38,706 bases of DNA from Niabella sp. (GCA_017744795.1 JAGIAQ010000020.1:5036-43741); one strand, 5' to 3'. Shown: positions 22,049 through 30,548, counted from the stretch's first letter. Numbers and translations are program-made. The notes: generated by a model not told the origin, from the letters alone.

Positions 22049-23188
22049 TTATAAGCGGGTTTTTAACTTAACAATCATTTGATTTTTCCAGGAGGCGTAG
22101 GTTCCCGCCGCGATCTGTTTGCGGGCCTCCCCCACCAGCCACAGGTAAAACGCCAGATTGTGCACACTGGCAATGGTCAATGCCAGCAGCTCCCCGCTTT
22201 TAAATAAATGCCGCAGATAAGCTTTGCTGTACAAGTTACTCATTGGGTTGGGCAGCTGCGCATCAATGGGTGAATAATCAAACTCCCATTTCTTATTATC
22301 AATATTTACTACCCCCTCCGTGGTAAACAACATCGCATTTCTGCCATTACGGGTGGGCATTACACAATCAAACATGTCGATGCCCATACCGATGCACTCC
22401 AGTATATTCCAGGGCGTGCCTACACCCATCAGGTAGCGCGGCTTTTGTTTGGGCAGCAATCCGCAGCACCAGTCGCAGATCTCGTACATTTTATCTTCCG
22501 GCTCACCCACGCTAAGCCCGCCTATGGCATTGCCCGGGGCATTCTTTTCCGACACATAATCGCAGGATTCTTTTCTGAGGTCTTTATAAGTAGCCCCCTG
22601 CACAATGGGAAACAGGTTTTGCGTATAGCCGTATTTATCGGGGGTTTGATTAAACTGCATAAAGCAACGATCCAGCCAGCGATGCGTTAAATCGAGACTT
22701 TTGCGGGCATATCCGTATTCGCTGCCCCCGGGCGGACATTCATCAAAGGCCATAATAATGTCACCGCCAATGCTCCGCTGGATGTCCATTACCCGCTCCG
22801 GGGTGAACAGGTGTTTACTGCCGTCAATATGCGAGGCGAACGTAACCCCTTCCTCTTTTATTTTCCGGGTTCCGGCCAGGGAAAATACCTGGAAGCCGCC
22901 GCTATCGGTAAGAATGGGGCGTTTCCATTGGTTGAACTGATGCAGCCCCCCCGCCTTTTCCAGCACTTCCAGTCCGGGTCTTAAATATAAATGGTAGGTA
23001 TTGCCCAGGATGATCTGTGCCTTCACCTCGTTTTCCAGCTGTGCCTGTGTCACCGCTTTTACGGAACCGGCCGTTCCTACCGGCATAAAAATGGGCGTTT
23101 CAATGGAGCCATGATCCGTAGTGATCAATCCGGCCCTTGCCTGTGAATCTTTATCTGTATGTTGTAACTGAAAGCTTAACTGCGCCAT
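22049..23188 (-). CDS. tgt: Queuine tRNA-ribosyltransferase, lacking the zinc cysteines
   Basis: 379 residues. The TIM-barrel active site is intact: nucleophile loop LTDSGGFQVFSL, GGLSVGEPE, MGVGTPWNILECIGMGIDMF, DCVMPTRNGRNAML. The enzyme exchanges guanine-34 for preQ1 in tRNAs with GUN anticodons. The usual zinc site CxCxxC is absent: the aligned segment reads DAQLPNPMSNLYSKAYLRHL, with Leu, Asn and Ser at the three cysteine positions; the fourth ligand, His in ASVHNLAFYL, remains. This seems to be a lineage form, since the fold and catalytic parts are otherwise normal. It is followed by the LptF/LptG-type gene. Confidence 0.95.
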   Translation of the reverse strand: MAQLSFQLQHTDKDSQARAGLITTDHGSIETPIFMPVGTAGSVKAVTQAQLENEVKAQIILGNTYHLYLRPGLEVLEKAGGLHQFNQWKRPILTDSGGFQVFSLAGTRKIKEEGVTFASHIDGSKHLFTPERVMDIQRSIGGDIIMAFDECPPGGSEYGYARKSLDLTHRWLDRCFMQFNQTPDKYGYTQNLFPIVQGATYKDLRKESCDYVSEKNAPGNAIGGLSVGEPEDKMYEICDWCCGLLPKQKPRYLMGVGTPWNILECIGMGIDMFDCVMPTRNGRNAMLFTTEGVVNIDNKKWEFDYSPIDAQLPNPMSNLYSKAYLRHLFKSGELLALTIASVHNLAFYLWLVGEARKQIAAGTYASWKNQMIVKLKTRL

Positions 23189-23494
23189 AATGGGACGGCA
23201 AAAGTAAAGAAATCAGACATAAGGAATGAGAAAGGAGTGAAAGGTGAATAGTCAATAGTGAATTAATATCGTATCCTCAAGAGCATCTGAAAGGATAATT
23301 GGGTTGGGCTGACCAAAAAAACTTCTTTGTCTCCCCTTGTAGTACAAAATATCCCTTATTCTACATTCCCCTGAATCCTGCAGCTAAAGGAAACTACATT
23401 GAATAGCCAATAACGAATAACACACAACGTGAACTATGAACTATGGACTATGGACCATCGACTATGAACCACTGCAGCGTTTAGCATAATCGCC
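23189..23494. other. Intergenic region with degenerate micro-repeats
   Basis: No gene between the divergent tgt and glycosyltransferase genes. Two patches of short drifting repeats: GAATAGTCAATAGTGAAT around 23244-23262, and GAACTATGAACTATGGACT and similar words around 23431-23468. Similar patches are at 30549-30629 and 37921-38040. Confidence 0.5.
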
Positions 23495-23502
23495 TATATT
23501 TG
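23495..23502 (+). promoter_or_regulatory. -7 box of the glycosyltransferase gene (leaderless)
   Basis: TATATTTG, an exact TAnnTTTG match, ends three bases before the ATG at 23506, so transcription should start on the A of the start codon. No clear -33 element is seen. Confidence 0.5.
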
Positions 23503-23505
23503 CGC

Positions 23506-24624
23506 ATGCCGTTTTTAAACCCGGGAAATATCATTTTCATTGCACTTCTGGCAGTTACGGCAATACTCCTTTTTTATTATTTATATTTTTTTGCCCGGCT
23601 GGCTTTTTACCGGGATAAAGATAGCGCCGCGGGGAAAGACGAGCCCGTGAGTATCATTGTTTGCGGCAAAAATGAAGCGGACAATTTCGCCCAAAACGTG
23701 CCGGCATTGTTGCAGCAGCATTCCCAAGCCGCTTACCAGGTTTTGATTGTTAATGATCAGTCTACCGACGACACCGCTTCTGTTCTGGCGGCGCTAAAAA
23801 ATGACCATCCCGCGCTTACCTTATTGAACCTTTCAGAGAATCCTACCGGGATGCCGGGGAAAAAATATCCGCTCTCAGCCGGCATCAACAATGCAGCCCA
23901 TGAACTATTGCTTTTGACGGATGCAGATTGCGCCCCCGCCTCGGAACGCTGGCTGGAACACATGACCCGTCCTTATAAAAACGGGGCGGAGGTCGTTCTG
24001 GGTTATGGGGCCTACCGGCAATACCCCGGGTTTTTAAATAAAGTGATCCGTTACGAAACATTTCATAGCGCTTTGCAATACTTGTCTTATGCGCTGGCAG
24101 GCGTTCCTTACATGGGCGTGGGCAGAAATCTGAGCTATAAAAAAGATCTTTTTTTAAAGAACAACGGCTTCGCCGACATCAGCCATTTGCCTGGCGGCGA
24201 TGATGATTTGTTCATAAATAAGGTAGCCACTTCAAAAAATACCGCCATTGTAACCACACCCGAAGCGCACACCCTCAGCGAACCCAAACGAACCTGGGCT
24301 GAATGGAAAAACCAAAAGACCCGGCACTTCAGCACCTCAAAATATTACAAATTCAATCACAAGATTTTACTGGGTCTATATAGTCTATCTCATTTTTTAT
24401 TTTACATACTGATTGCAGCCGCTTTCGTCTGCAACTGGCAGTCAGCATTACTCGTCTTCGCCGCCAAATCGTTGTTCCAGCAACTAATTTTTGGCCGGGT
24501 AATGAAGAAACTGAACGAACCCGACCTGGGCAAATGGACCCTCATTATGGACCTGTGGATGGTGGTCTACTACCTGCTTTTCGCCCCCATGCTTTTTAAA
24601 AAAGAAAAAAAATCCTGGAATTAA
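23506..24624 (+). CDS. Family 2 glycosyltransferase, membrane-bound
   Basis: 372 residues. An N-terminal membrane helix (IIFIALLAVTAILLFYYLYFFA) leads into a GT2 GT-A domain: VSIIVCGKNEADN, IVNDQSTDDT, metal-binding LLTDADCAPAS, a GGDDDLFINK acceptor-site acidic cluster, then the basic QKTRHFSTSKYY. Two more helices end the protein. It should move a sugar from a nucleotide or lipid donor at the inner membrane; donor and acceptor are unknown. I use the ATG at 23506, since the upstream TTG at 23500 lies in the promoter box. It is a single-gene unit followed by a terminator. Confidence 0.88.
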   Translation: MPFLNPGNIIFIALLAVTAILLFYYLYFFARLAFYRDKDSAAGKDEPVSIIVCGKNEADNFAQNVPALLQQHSQAAYQVLIVNDQSTDDTASVLAALKNDHPALTLLNLSENPTGMPGKKYPLSAGINNAAHELLLLTDADCAPASERWLEHMTRPYKNGAEVVLGYGAYRQYPGFLNKVIRYETFHSALQYLSYALAGVPYMGVGRNLSYKKDLFLKNNGFADISHLPGGDDDLFINKVATSKNTAIVTTPEAHTLSEPKRTWAEWKNQKTRHFSTSKYYKFNHKILLGLYSLSHFLFYILIAAAFVCNWQSALLVFAAKSLFQQLIFGRVMKKLNEPDLGKWTLIMDLWMVVYYLLFAPMLFKKEKKSWN

Positions 24625-24833
24625 CAGTTTCACTGTTGCGTAATAGGTTTTTATTGCGTCATGTAATCCATGTGGCTGTATCACAAGCCGGAAATGTCGG
24701 AAACGCGGAAAGATATTCCTTAAAATTCCCGCCTCACCGCCTTCCCCGCCAGGAATTACTTTCACAACAACTTCTACAAATACAAAACAATCCCGTTAGC
24801 CAATAAATTTAACCCGATACCAACACCACTTAT
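24625..24833. other. Intergenic region between glycosyltransferase and pheT
   Basis: No supported gene. It holds a G/C-rich patch (CCCGCCTCACCGCCTTCCCC, about 24727-24746) similar in style to 10363-10380. The remainder is A/T-rich. Confidence 0.4.
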
Positions 24834-24866
24834 TACCCTGCCCTCTTTTGGTGCAGGGTATTTTTT
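24834..24866 (+). terminator. Intrinsic terminator upstream of pheT
   Basis: Stem TACCCTGC (24834-24841), 11-base loop, GCAGGGTA (24853-24860), then six T. It lies 210 bases after the glycosyltransferase gene and 103 before pheT, so it may end that transcript or act in a pheT leader. Confidence 0.7.
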
Positions 24867-24887
24867 GGCAACTGCAATACCTCCTTC

Positions 24888-24910
24888 AACCGGCCTCCGG
24901 ACCGGTTTTT
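24888..24910 (+). terminator. Second terminator-like hairpin upstream of pheT
   Basis: Stem AACCGG (24888-24893), loop CCTCCGGA, CCGGTT (24902-24907) running into a T stretch that ends at 24910. It is weaker than the first hairpin. Confidence 0.4.
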
Positions 24911-24968
24911 CATCCTGCCGCGCAAAATTGTATATTCGCAGCTCTGATTTATTAATATTTAGCAACAA

Positions 24969-27395
24969 ATGATAATATCATATAAGTGGCTGTGTGAATA
25001 CCTGCCGGAAACAGTTAGTGTAGAAAGATTAAGCCAGATCCTGACCTCCATTGGCCTGGAAGTAGAGGCCCTGCACGACTATGAAGAGGCAAAAGGCGGC
25101 CTTAAAGGGCTGATCATTGGCGAAGTGCTGGAAACACAGCCCCACCCAAACGCAGATAAATTAAAGCTGACTAAAGTAAATATTGGTGGCAATATACCCC
25201 TCAACATCGTTTGCGGTGCATCTAATGTTGCCGCCGGACAAAAAGTTGTGGTGGCACCGGTGGGAACAACCATCTACCCAACCAGCGGCGACCCGCTCAC
25301 TATGAAGCTGGCAAAAATACGTGGCGAAGAAAGCCAGGGAATGATCTGTGCAGAGGATGAGATCGGACTGGGCACCTCCCATGCCGGCATTATGGTGTTG
25401 CCTGCCGATGTAAAACCCGGCACCCCGGCCGCAGACTATTTTCAAATCTACGCCGACACCATTATCGAGATTGGCCTGACCCCCAACCGGATGGACGCCA
25501 TGAGCCATTGGGGCGTGGCCCGGGATGTTTGCGCTTACCTGAGCCACCATGACAGTAAACCAGTGAAACCCCGGCTGCCGGTCATCGATGATCTTAACAT
25601 CCCCAAAGGGGCGCACCCGCTGACCGTTACTATTGAAAATAACAAAGCCTGCCCACGATACAGCGGCATTTGCATCGATGGTATTCAAATTGCCCCTTCC
25701 CCCAAATGGCTGGAGCAAAAAATAAAATCTATAGGGCTGAAACCCATAAACAACATAGTTGATATCACTAATTTTATTCAACATGAAACCGGACAGCCCC
25801 TGCACGCTTTTGACGCTGATAAGATCCGCGGAAAACAGGTAATAGTCAAAAACCTGCCGGAGGGTACTCCCTTCATTACTTTGGACGGTAAAGAACGCAA
25901 ACTGAGCGCCGAAGATCTGATGATCTGCGATGCGACAGGCGGTATGTGCATTGGCGGTGTCTTTGGCGGGCTGGAAAGCGGCGTAAGCGATACAACAAAA
26001 AACATATTTCTTGAAAGCGCCTATTTTGACCCCACCACCATTCGCAAAACTTCTTTCCGGCACGGCTTGCGCACTGATGCCGCCACCCGTTTTGAGAAAG
26101 GAACGGACATTTCGGCCACAGTAACCGTTTTAAAACGCGCCGCTGCCCTGATCATAGAAGTATGCGGGGGCCAGCCTTCATCTGAGATCTACGATGTCTA
26201 TCCCGACCCACAGCCTAAAAAGGAAATTGCGCTCAGCTATCAGTACCTGAAAAAACTAAGCGGCAAAAGCTATCATCCGGAGGCAATAAAGACCATATTG
26301 GAAGCACTGGGATTTGAAATAGAAAAGGACGATATTAACGCTCTGCTGGTCAGTGTACCCTACCACAAACCCGATGTAACCTTACCGGCAGATGTTGCGG
26401 AGGAGGTGCTGCGAATCGATGGACTGGATAACGTGGAGATACCCACATCCATTAAAATATCACCTTCAGTTGATGAAAATATTGAATCAGAGCTTGTTAA
26501 AAATAAAATAGCTTCTTTTTTTGTAGGCGCCGGGCACAGCGAGGTGCTGACCAACTCAATTACAAATAGCGCATATTACACTGAGGATGAGATGCGTACA
26601 GTGGTCAAAATGAAGAATAGTTTGAGCACCGAGCTCAACATTATGCGCCCCAATATGCTTGAAACAGGCTTAGAGATAATAGCCCATAACCTGAACCGAA
26701 AGAACGAAAATTTAAAATTATTCGAATTTGGTAAAACATACAGTATCAATGAGAACAGTAAATTCAAAGAACCGGAACATCTCTGCATTTATTTAACGGG
26801 GCTCCAGCAAACACAAAACTGGAAGCAACCAGCCATCAAATATGATTTTTTTGCACTAAAAGGCCTTGTCGATCAATCCCTCTCCCAATTGGGCGTCGGT
26901 TCGTTGCGCTATGATGAACTGCAGGATGCTACTTTCGGCTATGGACTGGAGATCCGGTCCGGACAAACCCTGCTCGGAAAAATAGGTGCTGTAGCGCAGC
27001 AGCTATTAAACCGCTTCGGCATCAAACAAGCCGTGTTCTTTGCCGATCTGAATTGGGATAACTTACTCAAACTGGCGCTGCGGAACAAAGCCCAGTTTAA
27101 ACCACTTTCCCGTTTTCCTGCGGTGCAGCGGGATATCGCCATGATCGTTCCGCGGGAACTTCCCTATCAGTCGGTTGAAGCAGTTATTCAAAAATTAAAT
27201 CTGAAGAAATTACAATCATTACAGCTTTTCGACGTTTTTATAAGCGATAAACTGGGAGCCGGCAAAAAATCTTTCGCCGTTAATTTTATCTTCCTGGATG
27301 AAGAAAAAACATTAACCGATAAGGAGATTGATGGCTGGATGCAGAAGATCATGCAAAGTTTGGAAAGAGATTTGCAGGTAGAAATCAGAAAATAA
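24969..27395 (+). CDS. pheT: Phenylalanine--tRNA ligase beta subunit
   Basis: 808 residues, the normal bacterial PheT length. The N-terminal EMAP-type tRNA-binding domain (about 40-150: IGEVLETQPHPNADKLKLTKV), then GLTPNRMDAMSHWGVARDV, B3/B4 with NIVDITNFI, B5, a catalytic-like core, and the C-terminal ferredoxin-fold anticodon-binding domain (RFPAVQRDIAMIVPRELPY to the end). It pairs with PheS, which is not in this window, to charge tRNA-Phe. The two small cell-division genes follow after 10 and 15 bases, so the three form one operon. Confidence 0.97.
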   Translation: MIISYKWLCEYLPETVSVERLSQILTSIGLEVEALHDYEEAKGGLKGLIIGEVLETQPHPNADKLKLTKVNIGGNIPLNIVCGASNVAAGQKVVVAPVGTTIYPTSGDPLTMKLAKIRGEESQGMICAEDEIGLGTSHAGIMVLPADVKPGTPAADYFQIYADTIIEIGLTPNRMDAMSHWGVARDVCAYLSHHDSKPVKPRLPVIDDLNIPKGAHPLTVTIENNKACPRYSGICIDGIQIAPSPKWLEQKIKSIGLKPINNIVDITNFIQHETGQPLHAFDADKIRGKQVIVKNLPEGTPFITLDGKERKLSAEDLMICDATGGMCIGGVFGGLESGVSDTTKNIFLESAYFDPTTIRKTSFRHGLRTDAATRFEKGTDISATVTVLKRAAALIIEVCGGQPSSEIYDVYPDPQPKKEIALSYQYLKKLSGKSYHPEAIKTILEALGFEIEKDDINALLVSVPYHKPDVTLPADVAEEVLRIDGLDNVEIPTSIKISPSVDENIESELVKNKIASFFVGAGHSEVLTNSITNSAYYTEDEMRTVVKMKNSLSTELNIMRPNMLETGLEIIAHNLNRKNENLKLFEFGKTYSINENSKFKEPEHLCIYLTGLQQTQNWKQPAIKYDFFALKGLVDQSLSQLGVGSLRYDELQDATFGYGLEIRSGQTLLGKIGAVAQQLLNRFGIKQAVFFADLNWDNLLKLALRNKAQFKPLSRFPAVQRDIAMIVPRELPYQSVEAVIQKLNLKKLQSLQLFDVFISDKLGAGKKSFAVNFIFLDEEKTLTDKEIDGWMQKIMQSLERDLQVEIRK

Positions 27396-27405
27396 AAATT
27401 TGTCC

Positions 27406-27696
27406 ATGAGTCAGGTAATTGAAGAAAAGATAAAACAGATCCAGGAAAAACTGGTGCAGCTCTGCCGCAGAAATGCCGCCATCGAAAAGGAGAACCACCT
27501 TTTAAGAGAAGCGCTGGAAGATCAAAAGACAGCGGCGGTAACCGCCCAAACCAATATGGAAGCTATGCAACAGCAGCTGGATATTGCCCGGTACGGCAAC
27601 AGCGAAATGAACGCCACCGAACGGAAGGCTTTTGAAAAAAGGATCAATACCTATCTCAGAGAGATCGATAAATGTATCGCTTTATTAAGTGTGTAA
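27406..27696 (+). CDS. ZapB-like coiled-coil protein
   Basis: 96 residues, predicted almost entirely coiled coil (VIEEKIKQIQEKLVQLCRRN, ENHLLREALEDQK), ending in a short FEKRINTYLREIDKCIALL helix. It starts at ATG 27406; the TTG at 27400 is two codons upstream. Lying between pheT and zapA, it fits the small coiled-coil protein usually found there in Bacteroidetes, which by size and shape resembles the division factor ZapB. Similarity is by structure and position, not by a recognised motif. Confidence 0.7.
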   Translation: MSQVIEEKIKQIQEKLVQLCRRNAAIEKENHLLREALEDQKTAAVTAQTNMEAMQQQLDIARYGNSEMNATERKAFEKRINTYLREIDKCIALLSV

Positions 27697-27711
27697 TTTT
27701 AAAAAAATACC

Positions 27712-28005
27712 ATGTCCGACAACCTGATACCCGCTAATATAATGATCGCCGACAGGCATTTCCGTATAAAAGTAGAACCTGCCGATGAAGAAACCGTACG
27801 GCATTCCATCAAGATCATTAATGATAAAGTGATGGAGTTTAAGAAAATGTTTCCCGGCAAGGATATGCAGGACTATGTATCTATGGTGCTGATCTGGTTT
27901 GCCACCGAATTTAAAGCCGAAGGCGTTTCTTCTATTGATACGGACGCCGTAATGGGCAAGCTTAACCAGCTGGAGGCCATTATTGATAGCGAGCTGGGGG
28001 AATAG
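27712..28005 (+). CDS. zapA: Cell division protein ZapA
   Basis: 97 residues. The N-terminal globular part (IPANIMIADRHFRIKVEPADEETVRHS) and the following helix (IKIINDKVMEFKKMFPGKDMQDYVSMVLIWFA) match ZapA, which binds and bundles FtsZ filaments at midcell. The C-terminal helix is short. It follows the coiled-coil gene by 15 bases in the pheT operon. In many relatives a ribonuclease Y gene comes next; here a repeat array starts 5 bases after the stop codon. Confidence 0.9.
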   Translation: MSDNLIPANIMIADRHFRIKVEPADEETVRHSIKIINDKVMEFKKMFPGKDMQDYVSMVLIWFATEFKAEGVSSIDTDAVMGKLNQLEAIIDSELGE

Positions 28006-28010
28006 ATTTC

Positions 28011-28225
28011 GCCACTAAGGCACAAAGACACTAAGGCTTTTTTCTCTTCGTGCCGTGGAGCCTTTGTTGCCTCCTTTTTTGCCACTAAGACACAAGGGCA
28101 CTAAGGGCGCTTTTTTCTCTTTGTGCCGTGGTGCCTTTGTGGCCTCCTTTTTGCCACTAAGACACAAGGGCACTAAGGACGCTTTTTTTCTTTGTGCCGT
28201 GGTGCCTTTGTGGCCTATATTTTTT
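28011..28225. repeat. Three tandem hairpin repeats of about 70 bp
   Basis: Units at 28011-28080, 28081-28152 and 28153-28225. Each starts GCCACTAAG, contains CACTAAGG, and ends with a GTGCCTTTGTGGCC-like word, so its right half is an imperfect reverse complement of its left half and the unit can fold as a long hairpin. Units 2 and 3 are nearly identical; unit 1 has drifted. The array continues on the other side of the GxxExxY gene. Confidence 0.85.
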
Positions 28226-28235
28226 GCCAATCCAG

Positions 28236-28628
28236 CTAATTCCTGAATCTTCTTATACCTTTTTTAATCAGGGGAACATTAAAATTTATAAGGTACCCAA
28301 GTTCCAGCCTTGTCAATTTTAAATGACTGATAATTTGAGCCTCCCATACTGGATTAACCAGTTCAACGGATTTTAACTCTACTACAACCAAATCGTCTAT
28401 CAATAAATCTAATCGTAGACCTTCGTCAAACTGGATGCCATCGTATTCTATAGGAACGTCAACCTGCCGCCTCACATTAAACCCCGCCTTCCGAAGCTCA
28501 TGCGCCATACATATTTCATATATTTTTTCCAACAGGCCAGGCCCCAGCGCTTTATGTATTTTAAAAGCGGCATTTACGATAGCACTACCGATTTGCTCCT
28601 GTTTTTCAGATAAGTCTTTGTATAGCAT
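28236..28628 (-). CDS. GxxExxY family protein (PDDEXK-like)
   Basis: 130 residues with the family motif GLLEKIY (GxxExxY) in HKALGPGLLEKIYE and a nuclease-like core: RLDLLIDDLVVVELKSV carries the spaced D...ExK of PDDEXK folds. The family has no settled function. The ATG at 28626-28628 is used; the GTG at 28632 lies inside a repeat unit. The gene stands inside the tandem hairpin-repeat array, with three units on one side and two shorter ones on the other, all in one orientation. The combination looks like a mobile or repeat-generated unit; that is inference. Confidence 0.88.
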   Translation of the reverse strand: MLYKDLSEKQEQIGSAIVNAAFKIHKALGPGLLEKIYEICMAHELRKAGFNVRRQVDVPIEYDGIQFDEGLRLDLLIDDLVVVELKSVELVNPVWEAQIISHLKLTRLELGYLINFNVPLIKKGIRRFRN

Positions 28629-28734
28629 ACCCACTAAGGTTTCTCTTCTTCGTGCCGTAGTGCCTTCGTGGCCACCTTTTTTGCCGCTAAGTTCTTCTTT
28701 CTTTGTGGCTTTGTGCCTTTGTGGCCTGATTTTT
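28629..28734. repeat. Two shortened units of the hairpin-repeat array
   Basis: CCACTAAGG to GTGGCCACC (28631-28676) and GCCGCTAAG to TGTGGCCTG (28683-28729) repeat the start and end words of the units at 28011-28225 in the same orientation, but lack the middle CACAAGGGCACTAAGG segment. They begin one base outside the GxxExxY start codon. Confidence 0.75.
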
Positions 28735-28739
28735 CCCTA

Positions 28740-30467
28740 TTACTGCAATTGCATCACCGCAATAATGCCGTCGATTTTTGCATCCAGTTTTTTATCGGTT
28801 GCATCAAATTCAGCCGCACTATCCAGTTGTTCCTTTACGCTAAAATAGAATTTTATCTTAGGTTCGGTACCGCTCGGTCTTGCAGAAATCAGGCTGCCAT
28901 CCTCCAGGCGGAATTGCAATACATTTGATTTCGGCAGCAGAATATCAGCAGACGCTCCGGTGTGCGGATCAGTAGACTTACTGCTTTGATAATCCAGCAC
29001 CCGCACCACTTTAGACCCATTAATTTCCTTGGGAAGATTGTCCCGGTAGTTCTGCATCATAGCAGCGATCTGCTGCTGCCCGTCCATTCCTTTTTTGGTA
29101 ATGGAGATCAGTTTTTCTTTATAGAACCCGAATTGAATATACAGCTCAATTAATTTATCGAACAGCGTTTTACCTTTATCCTTTTCATAAGCGGCCATTT
29201 CGCAAAGCAGGGCAACGGCACTTACGGCGTCTTTATCACGGATCTTATCCCCTATCATCAGGCCAAAACTTTCCTCTCCACCCACAATATAAGTCTCCTT
29301 TCCTTCTTTTTCGCGGATCAGTTCGGCGATCCATTTAAACCCGGTCAATACACGATAACATTTTACACCATAACCCGCCGCCAGCCCGTCTGCCATGCCG
29401 GTGGTAACAATGGTGGTAATGATCATATCGTTCGATTGGGCAATGCCTTTCTCTTTTCTTGCCTCCAACAAATAATTAAAAGCAAGTACGGCTGTCTGAT
29501 TGCCGTTCATCAGCACCCATTCTCCATGATTATTTTTAACCCCGATTCCTACCCGGTCTGCATCCGGATCCGTTCCCAGCAAAATATCTGCATCCAGCGC
29601 TTTTGCTTTTTGCAGGCCGATATTCATGGTTTCTTTTTCTTCCGGATTGGGATATTCCACCGTAGGAAAATTGCCATCGGGTGTTTTTTGCTCTTCCACA
29701 ACGGTAACATTCTTAAACCCGAAGCGCTCCAGCACCTGCGGCACCAGGGTAATGCCCGTTCCGTGAATCGGTGTATAAACAATTTTAAGATCGCTCTGCT
29801 TTTCGATCACCTCCGGAAACACACTGAGGCCTTTCACCATCTCAATATATTGCTCATCAATATCCTTTCCTATAATAGTAATATTCTCATCGTGTCCGCT
29901 CCATTTTACATCATCAACTGAAGCAATTTTTTCCACTTCTTTGATCACGTTTTTATCATGCGGAGGCACCAGCTGACCGCCATCATTCCAGTAGGCCTTA
30001 TAGCCATTATATTCCTTGGGATTATGCGATGCCGTGCATACCACCCCACCCTGACATTTTAACGTGCGGATGGCGAACGAAAGTTCGGGTGTCGGCCGCA
30101 ACGCCTCGAAAAGAAAAACCTTTATACCATTAGCAGCAAAAACATGGGCCGTTGTTTCTGCAAAAAACCGACTGTTATTGCGGCTATCGTGTGCAATAGC
30201 TACCCGCACTTCTTTGCCGGGGTAGGATTGTAATAAGTAATTGGCATATCCCTGCGTGGCCATGCCAACGGTATATTTATTCATCCGGTTGGTTCCCACG
30301 CCCATGATGCCCCGCAAACCGCCGGTACCAAATTCCAGGTTCTGATAAAAGGCATCGGCCAGTTGTTTGGGATCATCCTTTTCGAGTTGTTTAATCGTAT
30401 CTTTTGTTTCAGAATCGTAATTGCCCTGCAACCACTGATCTACTTTTTGCTGAATAGCACTATCCAT
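28740..30467 (-). CDS. Phosphosugar mutase (phosphoglucomutase/phosphomannomutase)
   Basis: 575 residues, the long form of the alpha-D-phosphohexomutase family. Landmarks: catalytic serine loop TASHNPKEYNGYKAYW, metal loop GTDPDADRVGIGV, sugar-specificity loop GGEESFGLMIGDKIRDKD, phosphate-binding RPSGTEPKIKFYF. It interconverts hexose 1- and 6-phosphates through a 1,6-bisphosphate intermediate in the cytosol; glucose is the likely substrate for this length class, but mannose or another sugar is possible. It stands alone on the minus strand, with the repeat array directly after its stop. Confidence 0.93.
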   Translation of the reverse strand: MDSAIQQKVDQWLQGNYDSETKDTIKQLEKDDPKQLADAFYQNLEFGTGGLRGIMGVGTNRMNKYTVGMATQGYANYLLQSYPGKEVRVAIAHDSRNNSRFFAETTAHVFAANGIKVFLFEALRPTPELSFAIRTLKCQGGVVCTASHNPKEYNGYKAYWNDGGQLVPPHDKNVIKEVEKIASVDDVKWSGHDENITIIGKDIDEQYIEMVKGLSVFPEVIEKQSDLKIVYTPIHGTGITLVPQVLERFGFKNVTVVEEQKTPDGNFPTVEYPNPEEKETMNIGLQKAKALDADILLGTDPDADRVGIGVKNNHGEWVLMNGNQTAVLAFNYLLEARKEKGIAQSNDMIITTIVTTGMADGLAAGYGVKCYRVLTGFKWIAELIREKEGKETYIVGGEESFGLMIGDKIRDKDAVSAVALLCEMAAYEKDKGKTLFDKLIELYIQFGFYKEKLISITKKGMDGQQQIAAMMQNYRDNLPKEINGSKVVRVLDYQSSKSTDPHTGASADILLPKSNVLQFRLEDGSLISARPSGTEPKIKFYFSVKEQLDSAAEFDATDKKLDAKIDGIIAVMQLQ

Positions 30468-30548
30468 AATCGTTAATTTTTACAGGCCTGAAGATACCTA
30501 TAATAATTTCCAATCAAAAAATTTCCCGGAGATTTTTTTACTGCCATT

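Noticed and set aside
24670-24723. A 17-codon frame (MWLYHKPEMSETRKDIP) upstream of pheT as a leader peptide
   Set aside because: It has no Phe codons, lies 110 bases before the first hairpin, and shows no pairing alternatives that would support attenuation.
25161-26063. A 300-codon frame on the minus strand inside pheT
   Set aside because: pheT is full length and clearly coding on the plus strand; the antisense frame has no recognisable domain and is a composition shadow.
28011-28225. The tandem repeats as a CRISPR array
   Set aside because: Units follow each other without unique spacers, each unit is itself a long hairpin, and no cas gene is present.
28015-28246. Open frames on both strands across the repeat array (63-71 codons, repetitive peptides such as ATKAPRHKEKK)
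   Set aside because: They are only translations of the tandem hairpin repeats, with no start context and no conservation of frame between units.
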